The notes below the pieces were generated by a model. It was not told the origin of the DNA. It worked only from the letters and a program-made list of their open reading frames with translations, and did not search any database. Of a stretch of DNA of 64,000 nt, positions 8,725-19,467 are shown piece after piece. Origin of the DNA: Methylomonas sp. AM2-LC (GTDB lineage Bacteria > Pseudomonadota > Gammaproteobacteria > Methylococcales > Methylomonadaceae); contig NZ_CP157005.1 of assembly GCF_039904985.1 (NCBI RefSeq), positions 1,116,001 to 1,180,000 of the forward strand, written 5' to 3'. Made by a program: the position numbers and the translations under genes. The first letter of the stretch is position 1; every line of letters begins with the position of its first letter.

Positions 8725-8945
8725 TAACCATAAATGATGGCTAAGTTGTTAGAATCTATTCACTATCCACTGTATTTCTCAATCGGTTCGAGTGATGCTC
8801 AGTTGTTTCATGAGCGATTTGTACGATCAAATCTAGTAGTCTTTTAATTGCCAAAATTTGCGAATATTTAAATTCTATTCGAATCTATAGGGCATTTAGT
8901 TGATAATAGGCACCTTTTTATGGTCTTGAGTATGTTCAGCCTGTC

Positions 8946-11900
8946 ATGAAGCTGGAAAAAATCAAACTTTCGGGTTTTAAATCTTTTGTTGATCCAACCA
9001 CAATTCCGATTAACGGTAATTTAACTGCGATTGTCGGGCCTAATGGCTGTGGAAAATCCAATATTATTGACGCAGTGCGTTGGGTGATGGGGGAAAGTTC
9101 TGCCAAACATTTACGTGGCGGCAGTATGACGGATGTGATTTTTAATGGTTCGTCCGGGCGTAAACCCGTCAGTGTTGCTGCTGTTGAATTGGTTTTTGAT
9201 AATAGTGATGGTCGGGCTGCTGGTGAATATGCCCAATACAATACCATTTCCATCAAGCGGCAAGTTAGTCGTGATGGACAAGCTCTCTATATGCTAAACG
9301 GCTCTCGTTGTCGGCGTAAAGATATCACTGATTTATTTTTGGGTACTGGTTTAGGATCGCGAAGCTACGCGATTATCGAGCAGGGCACTATTTCCCGTAT
9401 GGTAGAAGCTAAGCCAGAAGATTTAAGAGTGCATATAGAAGAAGCTGCCGGTATTTCAAAATATAAAGAAAGGCGGGCAGAGACCGAAACAAGGATGCGG
9501 CATACTCGCGAAAATCTTGAGCGTTTGGATGATTTGCGTGATGAGGTTGATAAGCAAATCAAAAATTTAGCCAGGCAAGCACAAAAAGCGGAAAAATATA
9601 CTGAGCTAAAAAAGCAGGAACGACAGTTTAAGCAAGAATTGTTGGCTATGCGTTGGCAAAATTTTCATAATGTCGCTCAGAAACTGGAAGGAAATTTACA
9701 GACAATTGCCGCTGAACATAATCGCTTATTTGTATTACTTCGTGATCTTGAAAAAAGCATGGAAGGAAAACGTAGCGAACAGAAGCTTAAACGTCAGCAA
9801 TTAGATGCGCGCCAAGATGTTTATTATAATGTGGTTACAGAAGTGAGTCGGCTTGAACAAGCGATCAAGCATAACGAAAAAAGTCATGAAGAAACTTTGA
9901 TTGAAATTAATCGTTTAAAGCAACAGGCTGAACATGCCTATCACGAATGTGAGCAAGATCGCCTGCAACTTGAAGAAATTCGTCAAACGTTGCTGGCTGC
10001 AGAAGAAACAATGATCGTAGCCAAAGAGCGTGAAGAAGATGTTTTGGGCATGCAGCAAGATACAGAATATAAAAAGCAGCAATGGCAGCAACAATGGGAA
10101 AAGTTTTTGTCAGAAAACGCTGGCTTTCGCGAACAGGCCGAAGTGCAACGCGTTAAGCTAACACAATTGGAAAATCAAAATCGACAACTGCAAATCCGCC
10201 TGGAGAAATTGCAAGGTGAGCAAGGTTTATTAAGTAGCATACAGTTACAAGAAGAACTGGAAACACTTGAAAGCAGTATAGAGTTGATAGAAGCTGAACG
10301 TAATCAGTTACAGCAACAATTGGAAGCTGTATTGCTGCGTATTAACGAATTAAGGCAGAAAATTAAATTAATTCAAGAACAATTGCATAACAAGCGCGCA
10401 GAATTGCAGCGCGTTAATGGCAAAATAACCTCCTTAGAGTTATTGCAGCAACACGCGATGGGTAAGGACAAAAAAGATTTAATTGTGTGGCTGGAACAAG
10501 TGGGTTTGATACAGCAACCACGTCTTGCCGAGTTTTTGGAGGCAGCCACTGGTTGGGAAACCGCACTGGAAACTGTGCTGGGAAGTTATCTGGAAGCTAT
10601 TTGTGTGGATGACACCGCAGCAATATTGGGTGAATTAGAAGATTTAGGTAAGCAATCTTTGGTCATTTATGAAACACTACCCAAGCAAGTAAAGACCGAA
10701 GCTCCTGATACTTTGCTGAGCAAAGTTAGTTGTCCTTATGATTTGTCGAGCCTTTTAAGTGGTATTTATTGTGCAGAAACCTTGCAAGATGCGCGGCGGT
10801 TATCCCTACAGGCTCATGAGTCAGTGGTGCTGCCCAATGGTATTTGGTTGGGGCGCGATTGGATTAGAATTAGTCGAGGTAGCGATAGTAAATCGGGTTT
10901 GCTGCATAGGGAAAAAGAACTAAGAGATTTAAAGGAACATCAGGCGGAGTTGCAAAACCTAATTAGCGATGATGAGCAACTACTGATAAGCTGTGAGCAG
11001 GAATTAAAAATAGCAGAAAGCGTTCGTGAACAAAGCCAGCAAAAGGAAAAAATATTGAGTACTGAGTTTTCTGTCAAAAGTGCAGAATACAGTGCTCAGT
11101 CCGTACATTTGCAGCAACAAAGTCGTCGCTTACAGCAACTAGAGCTAGATATTGCTGAAATTATTATGCAGATCAACGAAAATGCTGAAAACATTTCCGA
11201 AGCCGAAATGATAAAAGAAGATGCTGAGCAGGCTTTATCGGAACTGTTAGATAAAAAACTGGCACTTGAAGAATTAAGTCAACATCTACAACTACAGCAG
11301 CAAGACAGCAATGTTTCTGTGAATGAGGCTCGTCAGCATTTACATCGGCTACATGCTCAGATAGAGTCGTTAAAATCTTCAGAGATTTTGACTGCCAAGC
11401 AAATTGAACGATTGCAGTTACAGCATCAGCAAGCTGATGAGCGTGTTGTTGAGTTGCAGAAAAAATTGCAGGTATCCTTATCGCCTATGGATGACGAAAA
11501 AATGCAACTAGCTGTGTTGTATGAAGAAAAGCAAGCGTTTGAAGATAGTTTGGCGGCTGATCGTCTTGCGCAAGAGGCAAGTGAACAAACAGTTAGTGAG
11601 TTAGCCGAACAATACGCGCAGACACAAACGGCTCTGGAAACGCAAAAACAGGCCCTAGATGATTTACGCTTTGAGCAACAAGACAGTCGGGTTCGGCAGC
11701 AAACTATTGCAGAGCAACTTAAAGAAGTTGATGCCGATCCAGAGCAAATATTAGCAAATTTGCCTGCTGAGGCAAAAGAATCAAAATGGAAGTCTGCTGT
11801 TGATGAACTGATGGAAGAGATTGATAAGTTAGGATCAATCAATCTGACTGCGATTGAGGAATATAAAACTCAATCAGAACGGATGAGGTTTTTGAATGAA

Positions 11901-12443
11901 CAACGTGATGATTTGCAAGAAGCTTTGCAAACATTAGATCAAGCAATTAGTAAAATAGATAAAGAAAGTCGTCAGCGATTTACCGAAACTTTCGATAAAA
12001 TTAATCTGGGCTTGCAAGAAAAGTTTCCGCGCTTGTTTGGTGGCGGACGGGCATATTTGGAATTAACAGATCAGGATGTTTTGGAGGCTGGTGTGAACAT
12101 CATTGCTCAACCACCTGGTAAACGGAATAGTTCGATTCATTTGTTGTCTGGTGGAGAAAAGGCGTTGACCGCAGTGGCCTTAGTGTTTTCAATTTTTGAG
12201 TTGAATCCGGCACCGTTCTGTTTGTTGGATGAAGTTGATGCACCATTAGATGACGCAAACGTAGTAAGATTTTCGCAAATGGTGGAAGATATGTCGGAGA
12301 GTGTACAATTTTTGTACATTTCACATAATAAAGTCACAATGGAAATTGCAAAACATCTGGCAGGTGTTACCATGAAAGAACCGGGAGTATCTAGAATGGT
12401 GGCTGTTGATATTGAAGAAGCTGTAAGTATGGCAGAAAGCTAA
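8946..12443 (+). CDS. smc: Chromosome partition protein SMC
   Basis: ATPase that compacts and segregates the chromosome as a coiled-coil dimer. The 1165 residues show the Walker A site GPNGCGKS at 31-38, long N-terminal coiled coil (about 170-490, rich in Glu, Gln, Lys), a hinge of about 500-650 rich in Gly, a second coiled coil, and the C-terminal head with the LLSGGEKALTAVAL signature and the Walker B LLDEVDAPLDD. This is Smc rather than MukB, which matters because many gammaproteobacteria carry MukBEF. No scpA/scpB is adjacent. The stop codon shares one base with the zipA start (TAATG). Confidence 0.96.
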   Translation: MKLEKIKLSGFKSFVDPTTIPINGNLTAIVGPNGCGKSNIIDAVRWVMGESSAKHLRGGSMTDVIFNGSSGRKPVSVAAVELVFDNSDGRAAGEYAQYNTISIKRQVSRDGQALYMLNGSRCRRKDITDLFLGTGLGSRSYAIIEQGTISRMVEAKPEDLRVHIEEAAGISKYKERRAETETRMRHTRENLERLDDLRDEVDKQIKNLARQAQKAEKYTELKKQERQFKQELLAMRWQNFHNVAQKLEGNLQTIAAEHNRLFVLLRDLEKSMEGKRSEQKLKRQQLDARQDVYYNVVTEVSRLEQAIKHNEKSHEETLIEINRLKQQAEHAYHECEQDRLQLEEIRQTLLAAEETMIVAKEREEDVLGMQQDTEYKKQQWQQQWEKFLSENAGFREQAEVQRVKLTQLENQNRQLQIRLEKLQGEQGLLSSIQLQEELETLESSIELIEAERNQLQQQLEAVLLRINELRQKIKLIQEQLHNKRAELQRVNGKITSLELLQQHAMGKDKKDLIVWLEQVGLIQQPRLAEFLEAATGWETALETVLGSYLEAICVDDTAAILGELEDLGKQSLVIYETLPKQVKTEAPDTLLSKVSCPYDLSSLLSGIYCAETLQDARRLSLQAHESVVLPNGIWLGRDWIRISRGSDSKSGLLHREKELRDLKEHQAELQNLISDDEQLLISCEQELKIAESVREQSQQKEKILSTEFSVKSAEYSAQSVHLQQQSRRLQQLELDIAEIIMQINENAENISEAEMIKEDAEQALSELLDKKLALEELSQHLQLQQQDSNVSVNEARQHLHRLHAQIESLKSSEILTAKQIERLQLQHQQADERVVELQKKLQVSLSPMDDEKMQLAVLYEEKQAFEDSLAADRLAQEASEQTVSELAEQYAQTQTALETQKQALDDLRFEQQDSRVRQQTIAEQLKEVDADPEQILANLPAEAKESKWKSAVDELMEEIDKLGSINLTAIEEYKTQSERMRFLNEQRDDLQEALQTLDQAISKIDKESRQRFTETFDKINLGLQEKFPRLFGGGRAYLELTDQDVLEAGVNIIAQPPGKRNSSIHLLSGGEKALTAVALVFSIFELNPAPFCLLDEVDAPLDDANVVRFSQMVEDMSESVQFLYISHNKVTMEIAKHLAGVTMKEPGVSRMVAVDIEEAVSMAES

Positions 12444-13141
12444 TGGATAAAGAATTATTAAGAGTCGTGATTATATTGTTGGGCGTGCTGGTCATGATTG
12501 GCATGCTGTTGTGGCATTTTTTCAAATCTATGCGAGAGCGTCGCGAGAATGATTATTTCGACGAATCAGGCTATGATGAATTGGAAGACGAAGAGTTTTC
12601 GCTAGGTCAGAGTGAGTTTTCACCAAGTACGATGGTCGATGGTGATGCCTTGCTTGATGAGGATGAAATAAAGCCTGTTCGACAGTCAGACGCTTACCGA
12701 CAGTCAAAGACAGAGATTCCCAAATCAGCTGTGTCACGACATGAATTACCCAAGCTTATTGAATTTAGTCTGGTTGCACGTGCAGATCAGGGTTTTAATG
12801 GTGAAGAACTTTTTGATGCATTTGATCATTTGCATCTGGAATATGGAAGTGTAAAAGTTTTTGAACGGGTTGATAAGCAACGTATGGTTCATTTTACAGT
12901 GGCCAGTATGATAGAGCCAGGTACTTTTCCAGATACTGATCTGGAAAACTTTTATTGCCCCGGCATTGTGTTTTTTATGCAACCACGTGAAGTTGATTCA
13001 CCATTGGCGGTGTTTGATGATTTTATAGAGACTATCGATCTGCTTGCTGAAGATTTGGATGGTGTCGTTTGGGATAATCAAAAACAGCCATTGACAGCGG
13101 AAACCATTGCCTATTTTAGAGACCTGTTGGCTCAGAAATAA
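12443..13141 (+). CDS. zipA: Cell division protein ZipA
   Basis: Inner-membrane protein that tethers FtsZ to the membrane at the division site. The 232 residues comprise one N-terminal membrane helix (about 6-26), a short acidic linker (about 30-90, shorter than in E. coli), and the C-terminal FtsZ-binding domain (about 100-230, LIEFSLVARADQGFNGEEL onward). Its start overlaps the smc stop by one base; the smc-zipA pair is seen in other gammaproteobacteria and probably shares one mRNA. Confidence 0.88.
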   Translation: MDKELLRVVIILLGVLVMIGMLLWHFFKSMRERRENDYFDESGYDELEDEEFSLGQSEFSPSTMVDGDALLDEDEIKPVRQSDAYRQSKTEIPKSAVSRHELPKLIEFSLVARADQGFNGEELFDAFDHLHLEYGSVKVFERVDKQRMVHFTVASMIEPGTFPDTDLENFYCPGIVFFMQPREVDSPLAVFDDFIETIDLLAEDLDGVVWDNQKQPLTAETIAYFRDLLAQK

Positions 13142-13205
13142 ATTCAGCGATTTTAGCGGGCGCAGTACAGCGCTCTTATTTTGTAAAATAAACTAGTAAG
13201 ATTAA

Positions 13206-15005
13206 GTGGATCAAAAAAACATTAGAAATTTCTCCATCATTGCGCATATCGATCATGGTAAATCGACTTTAGCAGATAGATTTATTCAAATTTGTGGGGG
13301 GTTAAGCGATAGAGAAATGGAATCGCAAGTACTGGATACCATGGATCTGGAACGAGAGCGTGGTATCACTATTAAGGCACAAAGCGTTACGCTTAATTAT
13401 AAAGCCAGTGATAATGAAATCTATCAGCTTAACTTTATTGATACACCAGGGCATGTGGATTTTTCCTATGAAGTATCACGGTCTTTGGCGGCTTGTGAAG
13501 GTGCATTGTTAGTGGTTGATGCAGCACAAGGTGTAGAAGCACAAAGTGTTGCCAATTGTTATACTGCGTTGGAGCAAGGGCTGGAAGTGGTACCTGTCCT
13601 GAACAAGATAGATTTACCCTCTGCAGAACCTGAAAGAGTGATGGCAGAGATTGAAGATGTTATTGGCATCCCTGCTGATGAAGCCCTGAAAATCAGTGCT
13701 AAAACCGGCATAGGCGTGGAGGCGGTGCTTGAACAGTTGATTCGTAAAGTTCCAGCACCTAGTGGTGATGAGAATGCACCCTTACAAGCATTAATCATAG
13801 ATTCCTGGTTCGATAATTATCTGGGGGTAGTGTCATTAGTTCGTATTGTTAATGGTAGTTTGCGTAAAAAACAGAAAATTACCGTTATGTCTACGGGTAA
13901 GTCCTTCTTAGTCGAAAAACTGGGCGTCTATACACCAAAGCAGTTAGAAAAGCCTGTGCTCCATACAGGAGAAGTGGGATTCATCGTTGCTGGCATTAAA
14001 GACATTTTTGGCGCACCGGTTGGCGATACCATTACGGCTACAGATAATCCAGCCAGCACAGGATTGCCCGGATTTGAAACCGTACAGCCACGAGTATTTG
14101 CCGGTTTATATCCAATTAGCTCAGATGATTACGGTAATATGCGCGAAGCATTGGATAAACTACGCCTTAACGACTCCGCTTTGAATTTTGAACCTGAAAC
14201 CTCTCAAGCCTTGGGTTTTGGATTTCGCTGCGGCTTTTTGGGTATGTTGCATATGGAGATTGTGCAGGAACGCTTGGAACGTGAATATGATATTGATTTA
14301 ATCACTACTGCACCGACCGTGGTCTATGAGGTAGAAACTCATAATGGAGAAGTGATTTTGGTTGATAATCCAGCTAAATTACCCGATGTAGGTACTATTA
14401 CCGATATTCGTGAACCGATTATTCTGGCTAATATTCTGGTGCCACAATCCTATTTGGGCAATGTTATCAGTTTATGCATCGAAAAACGCGGCGTACAAAA
14501 GAACATGCAATATGCTGGTAGCCAAGTATCATTGAATTATGAATTGCCGATGAGTGAAGTGGTGTTGGATTTTTTTGATCGCCTTAAATCAGTCAGTCGG
14601 GGTTATGCTTCTTTCGATTATGAGTTTTTACGTTTTGATTCAGCGCCCTTGGTTAAACTCGATGTTTTAATTAACGGTGATAAAGTCGATGCCTTATCTA
14701 TTATAGTGCATAGAGATTTGAGTCAGAATCGTGGTCGCGATCTGGTAGAAAAAATGAAAGATCTCATTCCAAGACAAATGTATGAGGTGGCCATTCAGGC
14801 GGCAATAGGCTCTAAAGTGATAGCGCGCTCCACAGTCAAAGCTATGCGCAAAAATGTAACAGCTAAATGTTATGGCGGCGATATAACCCGTAAGAAAAAA
14901 CTATTGGAAAAACAGAAAGCCGGAAAAAAACGCATGAAGCAGGTCGGCAGTATTGAGATTCCCCAGGAAGCATTTCTGGCGGTGTTACAGGTTAATAAAG
15001 ATTAA
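13206..15005 (+). CDS. lepA: Elongation factor 4 (back-translocating GTPase LepA)
   Basis: Ribosome-binding GTPase that acts on stalled or misassembled ribosomes. Its 599 residues equal the E. coli length. The G1 motif AHIDHGKST is at 13-21, DTPGH and NKID motifs follow, and domains II, III and V are complete. The LepA-specific C-terminal domain (about 490-599) ends in a basic [17 protein letters not shown] segment. The start is GTG, giving a protein that begins [10 protein letters not shown] as in close homologues. The lepB gene follows after 20 bases. Confidence 0.97.
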   Translation: MDQKNIRNFSIIAHIDHGKSTLADRFIQICGGLSDREMESQVLDTMDLERERGITIKAQSVTLNYKASDNEIYQLNFIDTPGHVDFSYEVSRSLAACEGALLVVDAAQGVEAQSVANCYTALEQGLEVVPVLNKIDLPSAEPERVMAEIEDVIGIPADEALKISAKTGIGVEAVLEQLIRKVPAPSGDENAPLQALIIDSWFDNYLGVVSLVRIVNGSLRKKQKITVMSTGKSFLVEKLGVYTPKQLEKPVLHTGEVGFIVAGIKDIFGAPVGDTITATDNPASTGLPGFETVQPRVFAGLYPISSDDYGNMREALDKLRLNDSALNFEPETSQALGFGFRCGFLGMLHMEIVQERLEREYDIDLITTAPTVVYEVETHNGEVILVDNPAKLPDVGTITDIREPIILANILVPQSYLGNVISLCIEKRGVQKNMQYAGSQVSLNYELPMSEVVLDFFDRLKSVSRGYASFDYEFLRFDSAPLVKLDVLINGDKVDALSIIVHRDLSQNRGRDLVEKMKDLIPRQMYEVAIQAAIGSKVIARSTVKAMRKNVTAKCYGGDITRKKKLLEKQKAGKKRMKQVGSIEIPQEAFLAVLQVNKD

Positions 15006-15025
15006 CAGCTATTTAATATAATATT

Positions 15026-15802
15026 ATGGATTACGATTTTTCATTCTTTCTGGTCTCCGCAACCTTTGTCACTGGTGTGGTATGGGGTGGTTTTTGGCTA
15101 TACCTTAAGTATACACAGCAGCCTTATCCAGTGGAAAAAGAACCACTTATGGTTGAATACGCTCGTTCATTTTTTCCGGTAGTTTTGATCGTGTTGTTAT
15201 TACGCTCATTTCTATTTGAGCCATTTCGTATTCCATCGGGATCGATGATGCCCACCTTGTTAATTGGTGATTTTATTTTGGTGAATAAATTTAGTTATGG
15301 TGTACGTTTGCCAGTTCTGAATACCAAAATTATTGAAATAAATGAACCAAAACGTGGTGATATTGTGGTGTTCCGTTTTCCCAAACAGCCCAGTATTGAT
15401 TATATCAAACGGGTGATTGGTTTGCCGGGGGATCGAATAGCTTATTACGATAAAAAGTTATATGTAAACGGGCAACCGACTAAACAGATTTCTTTAGGAC
15501 GTTATCAGGGTGTTGGACAGGGTAGTAACATGAGTGGTGCTGAACTGATTAATGAGGATCTAGAAGGCGTAGAACATTCAATACTCATTAGCAGTGGTGT
15601 TTCTACTGTAGAAGATGTGTTTGTTGTCCCTGCTGGTCATTATTTTGTGATGGGTGATAATCGTGATAACAGTAATGACAGTCGCTATTGGGGTACAGTG
15701 CCGGAAGCGAACCTGGTAGGTAAAGCGGTTGTGATCTGGATGAATTGGGATTGGCAAAATAGTGGCATAGCGTTTAATCGTTTGGGTACAATTCTTAACT
15801 AA
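15026..15802 (+). CDS. lepB: Signal peptidase I
   Basis: Membrane serine protease that cleaves signal peptides from exported proteins. The 258 residues include two N-terminal membrane helices (about 5-27 and 47-65). The catalytic Ser73 is in PSGSMMPTL and the general base Lys128 in DYIKRVIGLPGD, matching Ser90 and Lys145 of E. coli. The GDNRDNSNDSRYWG box closes the active site. It is shorter than the E. coli enzyme (324) through a smaller periplasmic insertion. It sits in the conserved lepA-lepB-DUF4845-rnc order. Confidence 0.97.
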   Translation: MDYDFSFFLVSATFVTGVVWGGFWLYLKYTQQPYPVEKEPLMVEYARSFFPVVLIVLLLRSFLFEPFRIPSGSMMPTLLIGDFILVNKFSYGVRLPVLNTKIIEINEPKRGDIVVFRFPKQPSIDYIKRVIGLPGDRIAYYDKKLYVNGQPTKQISLGRYQGVGQGSNMSGAELINEDLEGVEHSILISSGVSTVEDVFVVPAGHYFVMGDNRDNSNDSRYWGTVPEANLVGKAVVIWMNWDWQNSGIAFNRLGTILN

Positions 15803-15819
15803 CTTGTAGAGATGTTCAG

Positions 15820-16191
15820 GTGAAATTTAAAAGAAATCAAAAAGGTATGACGGTTATTTCAATGCTCGTTTTAATAAGCATGATAACTTTTGTAATCATA
15901 TTGATTCTTAAAATTGCACCCATTTACACCAATAATTATAAATTGGTTAGTTCACTGAATGCATTGAAAAACTATCCTGGGCTTATTAATCTTTCCGCTG
16001 AGGAGATTAAAAACAAGTTTAATAAGAATATGGATATGAATATGGTAAGTAATGTTACTGAGCAAGATATAAAGATAGTTAAACAAGGCGATATTGTGAG
16101 AATAAGTGTTGAATATGAACGTGTTGAAGCTATTGTGGGTAATCTCAGTATATTGGTGCAATTCCATGAAGGATTTGAAATCCACAGGTGA
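15820..16191 (+). CDS. DUF4845 membrane-anchored protein
   Basis: A 123-residue protein of unknown function that regularly sits between lepB and rnc in gamma- and betaproteobacteria. The N-terminus (KFKRNQKGMTVISMLVLISM) looks like a type IV pilin N-terminus, with a basic leader, a Gly before Met-Thr, and one hydrophobic helix, so cleavage by a prepilin peptidase is possible but unproven. The rest (about 40-123) is periplasmic. The start is GTG, and its stop overlaps the GTG of rnc by 4 bases. Confidence 0.8.
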   Translation: MKFKRNQKGMTVISMLVLISMITFVIILILKIAPIYTNNYKLVSSLNALKNYPGLINLSAEEIKNKFNKNMDMNMVSNVTEQDIKIVKQGDIVRISVEYERVEAIVGNLSILVQFHEGFEIHR

Positions 16192-16871
16192 TTAAGCATT
16201 CAGATATTTTGGCTAAAAAACTGGGGTTGAAGTTTAATCAACCACAGCTTTTTTCAATAGCATTGACACATCGCAGCATGGGAGCTAGTAACAATGAACG
16301 CTTGGAATATTTGGGCGATTCAGTATTAGGTTTTGTCATTGCCCAGCAATTATATGAATTATTTCCAATGGCGGGTGAAGGTGTACTGAGTCGTTTACGT
16401 GCCAGTCTGGTCAATCAAAGCTCATTAGCCGAATTGGCTAGACTGCATAATCTAGGTGATTATTTGATCTTAGGTTCTGGAGAACTTAAAAGTGGTGGAT
16501 TTCGTCGCGAATCTATCCTGTCTGATGCAATGGAAGCTATTATGGGTGCCATCTTAATGGATCAAGGATTTGATGTTTGTCGACAATGGATTCTTAAATT
16601 GTTTTCTGAAAAATTGGCTGCATTAAAAGCAGACAACTGGAATAAAGATCCTAAAACCCGTTTGCAGGAATTAATGCAGTCCAGGCGAGTAGAATTGCCA
16701 ATTTATGAATTGGTAAGTATGTCGGGTGCTGATCATGCACAAACTTTCGAAGTGATTTGCAAAGTAACTATCTCAGAGCAAGCTTGTAAGGGATTCGGGA
16801 TTTCCCGAAAAAAAGCTGAACAGGCTGCGGCCGAAAATATGTTAAACCTACTTCAAAACAAGGACCAATGA
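16188..16871 (+). CDS. rnc: Ribonuclease III
   Basis: Cuts double-stranded RNA, including the rRNA precursor and many mRNA leaders. The 227 residues hold the signature NERLEYLGDSVLGFVI, with catalytic Glu40 and Asp44, a second acidic pair in LSDAMEAIMGA, and a C-terminal double-stranded RNA binding domain (about 155-225) ending with the SRKKAEQAAAE helix. The start is GTG, overlapping the DUF4845 stop, and the end overlaps era by 4 bases. In E. coli, RNase III autoregulates this operon by cutting its leader; no such hairpin was checked here. Confidence 0.96.
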   Translation: MIKHSDILAKKLGLKFNQPQLFSIALTHRSMGASNNERLEYLGDSVLGFVIAQQLYELFPMAGEGVLSRLRASLVNQSSLAELARLHNLGDYLILGSGELKSGGFRRESILSDAMEAIMGAILMDQGFDVCRQWILKLFSEKLAALKADNWNKDPKTRLQELMQSRRVELPIYELVSMSGADHAQTFEVICKVTISEQACKGFGISRKKAEQAAAENMLNLLQNKDQ

Positions 16872-17758
16872 ACTGCGGATACGTTGCTTTAATCGGTAGA
16901 CCTAATGTTGGTAAATCTACATTAATGAATCATTTACTGGGTCAAAAGCTTAGTATTACCTCAAGAAAACCACAAACTACCCGGCATCGGATAATAGGAA
17001 TCAAAACCACTGCAGAAGGGCAGGCTATTTTTATGGATACGCCCGGCATGCATCAGGATGAAAAGAAGGTATTAAATCGCCACCTCAATAAAACGGCAGA
17101 TAGTACTTTACTCGGCGTAGATTTGGTACTGTGGTTACTGGATGGTTTATATTGGCATGAATATGACGAGCAGATTTTTAATAAATTGCGTTATGCGGGT
17201 TTGCCCGTCATTCTGGTTATCAACAAAATCGATAAAATTAAAGACAAACAGGCTTTTTTAGCGTTTTTTTCGGAAGCCAGAGAAAAATTTCCTTTTCAGG
17301 AAATTATTCCCGTTTCTGCGCTGAAAAAAACTAATTTGGATCTACTGGAAAAGCATGTGATGGCTTTATTGCCAGTAGCAGAACCTATTTATCCTGAAGA
17401 TCAAATTACGGATAGACCGGAACGTTTTTTTGTTGCAGAAATAGTCCGAGAAAAACTGACAAGACGCTTGGGTGACGAATTACCTTATGCGTTGACTGTT
17501 GAAATTGAGCTTTATGAAGAGCATCCCGATTTGTGCAAAATCTATGCAAATATTTGGGTAGAACGCAGTAGTCAAAAAAGTATCGTGATTGGTAAGCAAG
17601 GTGAAATGTTGAAAAATATCGGTACCGAAGCACGTATCGATATTGAGAAACTCATAGGCCAAAAAGTTTATCTACAGCTATGGGTTAAAGTAAAAAAAGG
17701 TTGGTCGGATAGTGAGCGCGCTCTACAAAGTCTGGGATTTATTGATACTCTAAATTAA
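16868..17758 (+). CDS. era: GTPase Era
   Basis: Essential GTPase that binds 16S rRNA and helps mature the 30S subunit. The 296 residues show G1 GRPNVGKST at about 10-18, the DTPGMH G3 motif, NKID G4, and a C-terminal KH domain (about 200-290) with the GKQGEMLKNIG loop that grips the 3' end of 16S rRNA. The ATG overlaps the rnc stop. Confidence 0.97.
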   Translation: MNCGYVALIGRPNVGKSTLMNHLLGQKLSITSRKPQTTRHRIIGIKTTAEGQAIFMDTPGMHQDEKKVLNRHLNKTADSTLLGVDLVLWLLDGLYWHEYDEQIFNKLRYAGLPVILVINKIDKIKDKQAFLAFFSEAREKFPFQEIIPVSALKKTNLDLLEKHVMALLPVAEPIYPEDQITDRPERFFVAEIVREKLTRRLGDELPYALTVEIELYEEHPDLCKIYANIWVERSSQKSIVIGKQGEMLKNIGTEARIDIEKLIGQKVYLQLWVKVKKGWSDSERALQSLGFIDTLN

Positions 17759-17766
17759 ATTAATAG

Positions 17767-18468
17767 ATGGAAGCGGTTGTTTATCTTCAGCCTGCTCTGA
17801 TATTACAACATCATGCTTATCGGGAAAGCAGTCTGTTACTGGAAGTATTTACGCGCGATTATGGCATTATTTCTGTGCTTGCCAAAGGCGTGCGTAAAGA
17901 AAAATCGAAAATGGCAGGTTTGTTACTGCCGTTTATACTAGTCAACATTTCCTATCTGGGCAGAAATGAATTAAAAACGCTGACCCAGGTTGAGTTTGTA
18001 AGTAGCTACCCGTTACAGGGTATGTCACTGTATTGTGGCTTTTATGTAAATGAATTGTTGCAAAAATTTTTGCATAAATACGATCCTTATCCAGCGTTAT
18101 TTGTCCGTTATCTGCACTGCCTGCAAGCTTTGTCTAGTGCAGAAACTATAGAACAAACCTTGCGATATTTTGAACTGGATTTGTTACAAGACACTGGCTA
18201 TGGCATACAATTGGACGTTGACTGCGAAACTGGCGTTAATGTTGATTCTGTGCAGCGCTATCATTATTTACCTGCTCATGGGATGAAATACTCGGCACAT
18301 GGCATAATTAGTGGCGAGACATTACAGTTATTGGCCAAAAATGCAATGCTTGATACAAAAGCATTGTCGGAATCCAAGATTTTGTTAAGAAAAATGCTGG
18401 ATTCTTATCTACAGGGTAAGCCCTTGAAAAGTCGTGATGTACTAGCCAATATTATCCAATATTTGTGA
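17767..18468 (+). CDS. recO: DNA repair protein RecO
   Basis: Works with RecR (and RecF) to load RecA on SSB-coated gaps in the recF pathway. The 233-residue product has the N-terminal OB-fold (about 1-80, with YRESSLLLEVFTRDYG and LAKGVRKEKSKMAGLL) and a helical C-terminal domain. A gammaproteobacterial RecO without the four-cysteine zinc site is expected, and none is seen. It follows era by 8 bases; a 119-base gap separates it from pdxJ. Confidence 0.92.
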   Translation: MEAVVYLQPALILQHHAYRESSLLLEVFTRDYGIISVLAKGVRKEKSKMAGLLLPFILVNISYLGRNELKTLTQVEFVSSYPLQGMSLYCGFYVNELLQKFLHKYDPYPALFVRYLHCLQALSSAETIEQTLRYFELDLLQDTGYGIQLDVDCETGVNVDSVQRYHYLPAHGMKYSAHGIISGETLQLLAKNAMLDTKALSESKILLRKMLDSYLQGKPLKSRDVLANIIQYL

Positions 18469-18587
18469 TCAATAAAATTGCAATTAAGCGGTTTATAAAA
18501 AGTCACTATGCTCCGTATTGCCTATTCAGCTTGAATAATAAACGAAGTACAGCCGCTGCTGCACTCCCCAAATAGCCAAATGAATAA

Positions 18588-19331
18588 ATGAATAAAAATA
18601 ATATATTATTAGGTGTCAATATTGATCACGTTGCTACTTTAAGGCAGGCTAGAGGCACGCGCTTTCCTGATCCTGTGCAAGCTGCATTGGTAGCAGAGCA
18701 GGCGGGTGCTGACGGCATTACAGCACATTTACGTGAAGATAGGCGGCACATACAGGATAGAGATATCGTTTTACTCAAGGAGCGCCTACATACCCGCTTA
18801 AACCTAGAAATGGCCGTTACTAATGCCATGGTGGAAATTGCCTGTCAAATTAAGCCTTATGCTTGTTGTTTGGTTCCAGAACGCCGCGAAGAACTTACCA
18901 CAGAAGGTGGGTTGGATGTTGCAGGTGCTGAAGCTAAAATTAAATCCGCCTGTCAGGAATTAGGGGCTGCGGGCATTGAAGTCTCGCTATTCATAGACCC
19001 TGATTTTAAACAAATTGATGCCGCAGTGAATGCTGGTGCACCAGTTATAGAATTACACACTGGTCGCTATGCAGATGCTGACAATAAATCACGGCAAGCC
19101 TTAGAGTTACAGCGCCTGCAGTTGGCTGCCGAATATGCCAGTAAAGCTGGTTTGCAGGTCAATGCGGGACACGGTTTAAATATGCACAATGTAGAAGCTA
19201 TTTGCCAGATAGAACAAATAATAGAATTGAATATTGGCCATGCCATTATTGCACAAGCGCTGTTTGGTGGCTTGGAGAAAGCGGTAAGTGAGATGAAACA
19301 GGTGATTAGGGCGGCGCGCTTTCACTGTTAA
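18588..19331 (+). CDS. pdxJ: Pyridoxine 5'-phosphate synthase
   Basis: Last ring-closing step of the DXP-dependent vitamin B6 pathway: it condenses 1-deoxyxylulose 5-phosphate with 3-amino-2-oxopropyl phosphate. The 247-residue TIM barrel begins [18 protein letters not shown] and has the HLREDRRHI loop, [23 protein letters not shown] and the NAGHGLN and IGHAI phosphate-binding ends. In E. coli acpS follows directly; here a terminator follows and acpS is elsewhere or replaced. Confidence 0.96.
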   Translation: MNKNNILLGVNIDHVATLRQARGTRFPDPVQAALVAEQAGADGITAHLREDRRHIQDRDIVLLKERLHTRLNLEMAVTNAMVEIACQIKPYACCLVPERREELTTEGGLDVAGAEAKIKSACQELGAAGIEVSLFIDPDFKQIDAAVNAGAPVIELHTGRYADADNKSRQALELQRLQLAAEYASKAGLQVNAGHGLNMHNVEAICQIEQIIELNIGHAIIAQALFGGLEKAVSEMKQVIRAARFHC

Positions 19332-19417
19332 ATTGCCAATAGCCGTTACTTTTTCTGGCAGCAAGGTCAATCAGTGTTAATACAAATTTGACAATTTCTA
19401 CTGTTTGTAACTAGCAT

Positions 19418-19449
19418 AAAAAAGGGGAACTAATAGTTCCCCTTTTTTT
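19418..19449. terminator. Bidirectional terminator between pdxJ and ppiD
   Basis: The palindrome GGGGAACTA-A-TAGTTCCCC is flanked by six A on the left and seven T on the right, so it works as an intrinsic terminator on both strands. It lies between two convergent genes, ending the pdxJ transcript on the plus strand and the ppiD transcript on the minus strand. Confidence 0.9.
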
Positions 19450-19467
19450 ATTTCTTAAACAATAAGC

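Noticed and set aside
11426..11842. 138-codon Ser/Cys-rich frame opposite smc
   Set aside because: It is the mirror of the coiled-coil codons of smc; its composition is an artefact of the opposite strand.
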